Assembly: GCA_013398295.1 (NCBI GenBank)
Contig: VZSF01001342.1
Span: forward strand, 1 to 64,000
Reading direction: 5' to 3'
Origin: Chionis minor
Taxonomy: Eukaryota > Chordata > Aves > Charadriiformes > Chionididae
DNA length: 64,000 nucleotides
Below, piece by piece: positions 60,801 to 64,000 of this stretch (positions are counted from its first letter, which is position 1; each line of letters begins with the position of its first letter). A program made the position numbers and the translations under genes. Under the pieces are notes generated by a model. It was not told the origin of the DNA and did no database searches. It saw only the letters and a program-made list of their open reading frames with translations.

Positions 60801-63105
60801 CCTTGTGCCTCCTAAGCCTGCTGCTCGTTGAACCTGGCACTGCTGCTCTGTCTCTTCCCTTTGGAAAGCCTTCATCTCTTGGTCAGCCACCTGCAGCATC
60901 CAGGCGGGGAGTGCTCAGCAGCACACTGCCGCTCTGTGGAACCACCCCAGAACTTTCAGTTCTCTCAGTCTTCCTAGAATCTGCTTATTCACAAGATCCT
61001 TCTTCATCTGTGAGGCTATCCGCGGGGTTAAGAAAGCATGAATATTGCAGTTTTACAACCAATTTGCTCTGAAGATACTAAAACTGCAATCTGATCCCAG
61101 AACTTTGCCTTCCTGCCAAAATCTCCACTTTCATCCTCTCCCCCAAAATCCAGACATGCTTCAGAGCTGACAGTTATATTTTCATGGACCTTTCTATATC
61201 TTGTTTTGGATCAGGGATTCACAGCACTTTTTTGCCAAATATAGGACTGCTGCCTACACAGCAACAAAACATTTGGAGATGTGACATAAAAGTCAATATA
61301 GGAAGGTGCTTAAAAAGACTACAGACTTCTGACAGAAAAATATTGCCAACAAAAACTGTCCATGTAACTTGGTATATTGGACTGTGTTGGACAAATGGCT
61401 CATCTGTTAGCTTTTATTTCCATTTAAAGATAGTGTAAGTACAACAGGAGGAATTCTGAGCTGTCAGATAAACAGCTGATCTCACAACAAATATAAGACA
61501 GCACCCCCACCCCTCTTATTTAGAAAAAAAGAAAAGAGATAGAGAGGTTATGTCAGTGATAAGCACAGAAATGGGTGCACAGCAGGTTTGCAGCATGAAC
61601 CCGTTGTGGATTTTGCCATGATTCTGAAGTAAAGCAGAGCGTTCCCATTGTCACAATTTTAGTTGGCTTTTGTGTGCATGTGTGCGTGTGTAGTTTCTTC
61701 TCAGAAGTTGGTCCAAAAATTTTACAATTCCTTCTGCAGATCAACCCAACTCCATCCCTTTGGAATTCAGACTTTCTTTGTTCATAAATTGCAAGAACTG
61801 TTTATAGTCTGACTCCAAACCTATTGAAAGCAATGGCTAGTTTCCAACTAATATCAAAAGGATCTGGATAAGTATAGAAAGATCCACTTCAAAATATGTA
61901 TTGCTATTGTTTTTATGAATCACTTCAGAGGAAGTAAAAATCTCCATTAATCCGCTACCAAATATGAATGACAACTATTTCGTACATTACATGGAAAAAA
62001 ATGGACATTTACTGAAGGGCAGATAGGTCCCTTTTTCAAAAAGTATTCTTTTGTATGTCATTTCTACTGTCGGCTCAGAACACTTCAGCATGTGGAAGAG
62101 CAGTAGGTAAGTCTATAGTCCTATTAAAAAGCTAGGAATAAAAAGGGATCTGTGAAATGGCTGAATAATGAATACGAACATTATCTGTATCTAATTTGCA
62201 AGGTTAATACCTTAATTAATAATTTAAATTAATTTCTTCTACTTCAGTGATACTTCTCAGGAAATATTTATTCTGCACCTGCTAAAAGCTGCCTCCTCCA
62301 CAACTTCAGCTAAATGAATATTGTGAACGAAAATATTCTATTCTCTCATAGAGGGTTAGTAACGCAGCCTGTTATTAAGGTTGCCTGACACTTTCCATTC
62401 TAAGACTCTGCTTCCAATTGCTTGTAACTTTGCTAGACTCTAACTGATTGCCTGCCAGGTGCTACTTCAAGATGACATTCTTGGAAGGTTTCATTCAAAA
62501 CAGTTCAGTCAATTAAGAAATTAAGATATGGAAAGAACACTGATTTCCTGCACTGAAAGTTTTATAGCAATATTGTTCTAGGAGTTGCTTTAAAGGAAGA
62601 CTTAAGTTGGCAGAAAGTCTTTCAGTACTTGAGCAGATTTGCATGTAAAGTTGATGGAGTCAGTCTGATATTACTGGTTATGTGCTACGGCAGTGACAGG
62701 TCATTTCTTAAAACTGTCTTTGCTTCTACAAAAGATTGGGATGTCAGACAGGAAAAAGTGTGCTCTGCAATATTTATTCATTTATCTTTTATTCAGTAAG
62801 GTTATTTTTTGTCTCTGAAGACCATATTCCCTGACCAGTTATACTGTTTTCATTTCACAATGAGCTGCCTCTCCCCGTGCAGGAGAAATGAGAGCGGTCC
62901 AGATGGACTGATAGAGCAACAGCTCCTGCATCCACACTAGGTGTTTGGTTTTCAGATGCGCTCCTTTCCTCAGGGACACCACGGGGTTCTGGCCCAACAG
63001 TTCTAGCCTGGAAGTGCAAACATCATTGCTAAGCAACCCAACTTTACCTCATAAATAGTTGCATGTGAACCTGGTCAACAAAAAAAAAAATTGTAGGGTG
63101 GTTTG
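57834..63105. other. AT-rich sequence with a short (AT)n run; local GC-richer patch at 60.5-60.95 kb
   Basis: An (AT)n run lies at 57947-57965. A 154-codon minus-strand frame (57831-58295) reads through the CR1 end and the AT repeat and is not gene-like. On the plus strand, 58023-58200 could be a terminal exon after TAACTTCTTCAG (starting CITAMKREEIMLEAALAMEH), but no support beyond the acceptor is seen. The C-rich patch at 60480-60960 has several overlapping frames on both strands and no recognised protein. Confidence 0.5.
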
Positions 63106-63828
63106 ATGGTACATGTGCAGGGACTGCAGCCTGCTCAGGTGCCCTTAGTGCCTCTTTCACCACCCAGCCCACGCTGGCCTTTTGGAGTAGGTAACTTTGC
63201 TTCCTGTGGCCAAGTAGTGCAAATGCACAAGTGCACAGATAGAGAAAAAAACATGGAAATTATGTTGATACCAAGCATTCGTATATCGTTTTTCCCATAC
63301 CAACTCTCAGATGTGGTTATATTTAGCGACTCAAGCTTAGCTGTGCTCTGCCCCCAGGATGCGCTCGTTTTTCTCTGCGTGTGTGACAGGCTGTGCAAAG
63401 CTCACCCTGCGGGCAATGCTGGCAGGCTGGGCAGCTGCGAGGGAGGACAACGTGGAGAGGAGGGTAGAGCTTGTCACGGGCTTCACACTGAGGACATCTG
63501 CTTTTTCCCCTTGCTAATCATCAGCAACTGGCAAGGACCTTGCTTCCCCCTCTCACAGCCGCAGCTGAGGCACAATGGTCCTACACAAACCAGTGCCCAC
63601 AGCCTTTCACATCTTCTCCTGTTCCTGCCTGGAAGCATTTGCAAAGGTGGAGTGCATCCTTCTCTGGTGATGTTTTGTGCTGCTCAGAAACAACAGGTCT
63701 TGATACCAGGTGGAATTTTTCTACAGGGCTTTTATTTGGCACCAGAGTCGGAGACGATGTTTGTGGCGTCTCCTGCCTTTCATGATCTTCATTTCAGGTC
63801 TCCTGCAGCCCCAGGTTGGCTCTGTTAG
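63106..63828 (+). CDS. 241-codon open reading frame, unidentified, coding status doubtful
   Basis: This is the longest gap-free open frame in the window, from ATG at 63106 (after an in-frame TTG at 63103) to a stop at 63826-63828. The local sequence is GC-richer than average. The translation is rich in Cys, Ser, Pro and His, starting MVHVQGLQPAQVPLVPLSPP and ending RSPAAPGWLC. It has no signal peptide, membrane segment or domain I recognise. By the stop-free probability (61/64 per codon), a frame this long is expected clearly less than once in 64 kb of average composition, but GC content weakens that. A decayed gene, an lncRNA exon or chance are all possible. Confidence 0.2.
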   Translation: MVHVQGLQPAQVPLVPLSPPSPRWPFGVGNFASCGQVVQMHKCTDREKNMEIMLIPSIRISFFPYQLSDVVIFSDSSLAVLCPQDALVFLCVCDRLCKAHPAGNAGRLGSCEGGQRGEEGRACHGLHTEDICFFPLLIISNWQGPCFPLSQPQLRHNGPTQTSAHSLSHLLLFLPGSICKGGVHPSLVMFCAAQKQQVLIPGGIFLQGFYLAPESETMFVASPAFHDLHFRSPAAPGWLC

Positions 63829-64000
63829 CTGTCTGGTTTCAGAGTATCTCAGGAAGGCCAGGAGATGGGGGCTATGAGAAACCAGCAACCCATCTAGCTA
63901 TATTTAGGGGGTGTGGAGGGGGTTACTTTGGAGCAGTCTCATCTGGTCCCACAAAACCACTACCCGCACAGGCCTTCAGGAAGGTGGACCTCTAGTAGCA
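63829..64000. other. Window right edge, no feature seen
   Basis: Moderately GC-rich sequence containing a GGGGGTGTGGAGGGGG stretch near 63907. No repeat family or coding signal is recognised before the window ends. Confidence 0.6.

Noticed and set aside
1..64000. tRNA, rRNA, spliceosomal RNA, CRISPR or endogenous retrovirus
   Set aside because: No cloverleaf with A/B box sequence, conserved RNA core, regularly spaced repeat array, or paired LTR with a primer-binding site was seen on either strand.

Overview
The window is bird (avian) nuclear genomic DNA, from a draft assembly. The main evidence is at least eight copies of the CR1 LINE, the dominant avian retrotransposon. They are recognisable by the C-terminal peptide of ORF2 (motifs such as [25 protein letters not shown]), by the 3' untranslated segment reading GTGTCCCTGCCCATGGCAGG, and by tails built from ATTCTATG-type units. 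The rest is AT-rich, CpG-poor and sparse in other repeats. There is one run of 634 Ns. No prokaryotic operon, rRNA, tRNA, CRISPR array or complete protein-coding gene is visible.

Layout. 1-20 is the tail of a CR1 lying mostly outside the window. 21-16.48 kb is mostly single-copy sequence with a perfect 15-bp inverted repeat (2.1 kb), a cluster of TGACA cores (6.3 kb) and three candidate plus-strand exons (7.76, 9.80 and 12.26 kb) whose splice phases fit each other. 16.48-18.54 kb holds a minus-strand CR1 tail and the largest CR1, which carries reverse transcriptase sequence and is interrupted by the assembly gap. 18.5-35.9 kb is AT-rich with a candidate minus-strand exon (19.1 kb), two CR1 fragments (23.0 and 27.4 kb), two long polypyrimidine tracts (21.4 and 31.0 kb) and a candidate terminal exon followed by AATAAA (34.1 kb). 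35.9-37.9 kb holds a CR1 followed by two GC-rich blocks, the second with a G-quadruplex motif. 38-50 kb is AT-rich sequence resembling a gene desert or long intron, with several perfect palindromes. 50.35-50.95 kb is a younger CR1 inserted inside an older, oppositely oriented CR1. 57.65 kb is a short CR1 copy. The far right end has the longest gap-free open frame (241 codons, unrecognised).

Interpretation. The window is best read as intergenic or long-intron sequence. Short exons of one or two genes may be present, but I could not match any of them to a named protein. Most open frames are no longer than chance predicts at this base composition. The firmest annotations are the CR1 insertions, the simple repeats, the palindromes and the gap. 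The exons and regulatory clusters are hypotheses with stated tests. I found no convincing new biological system.
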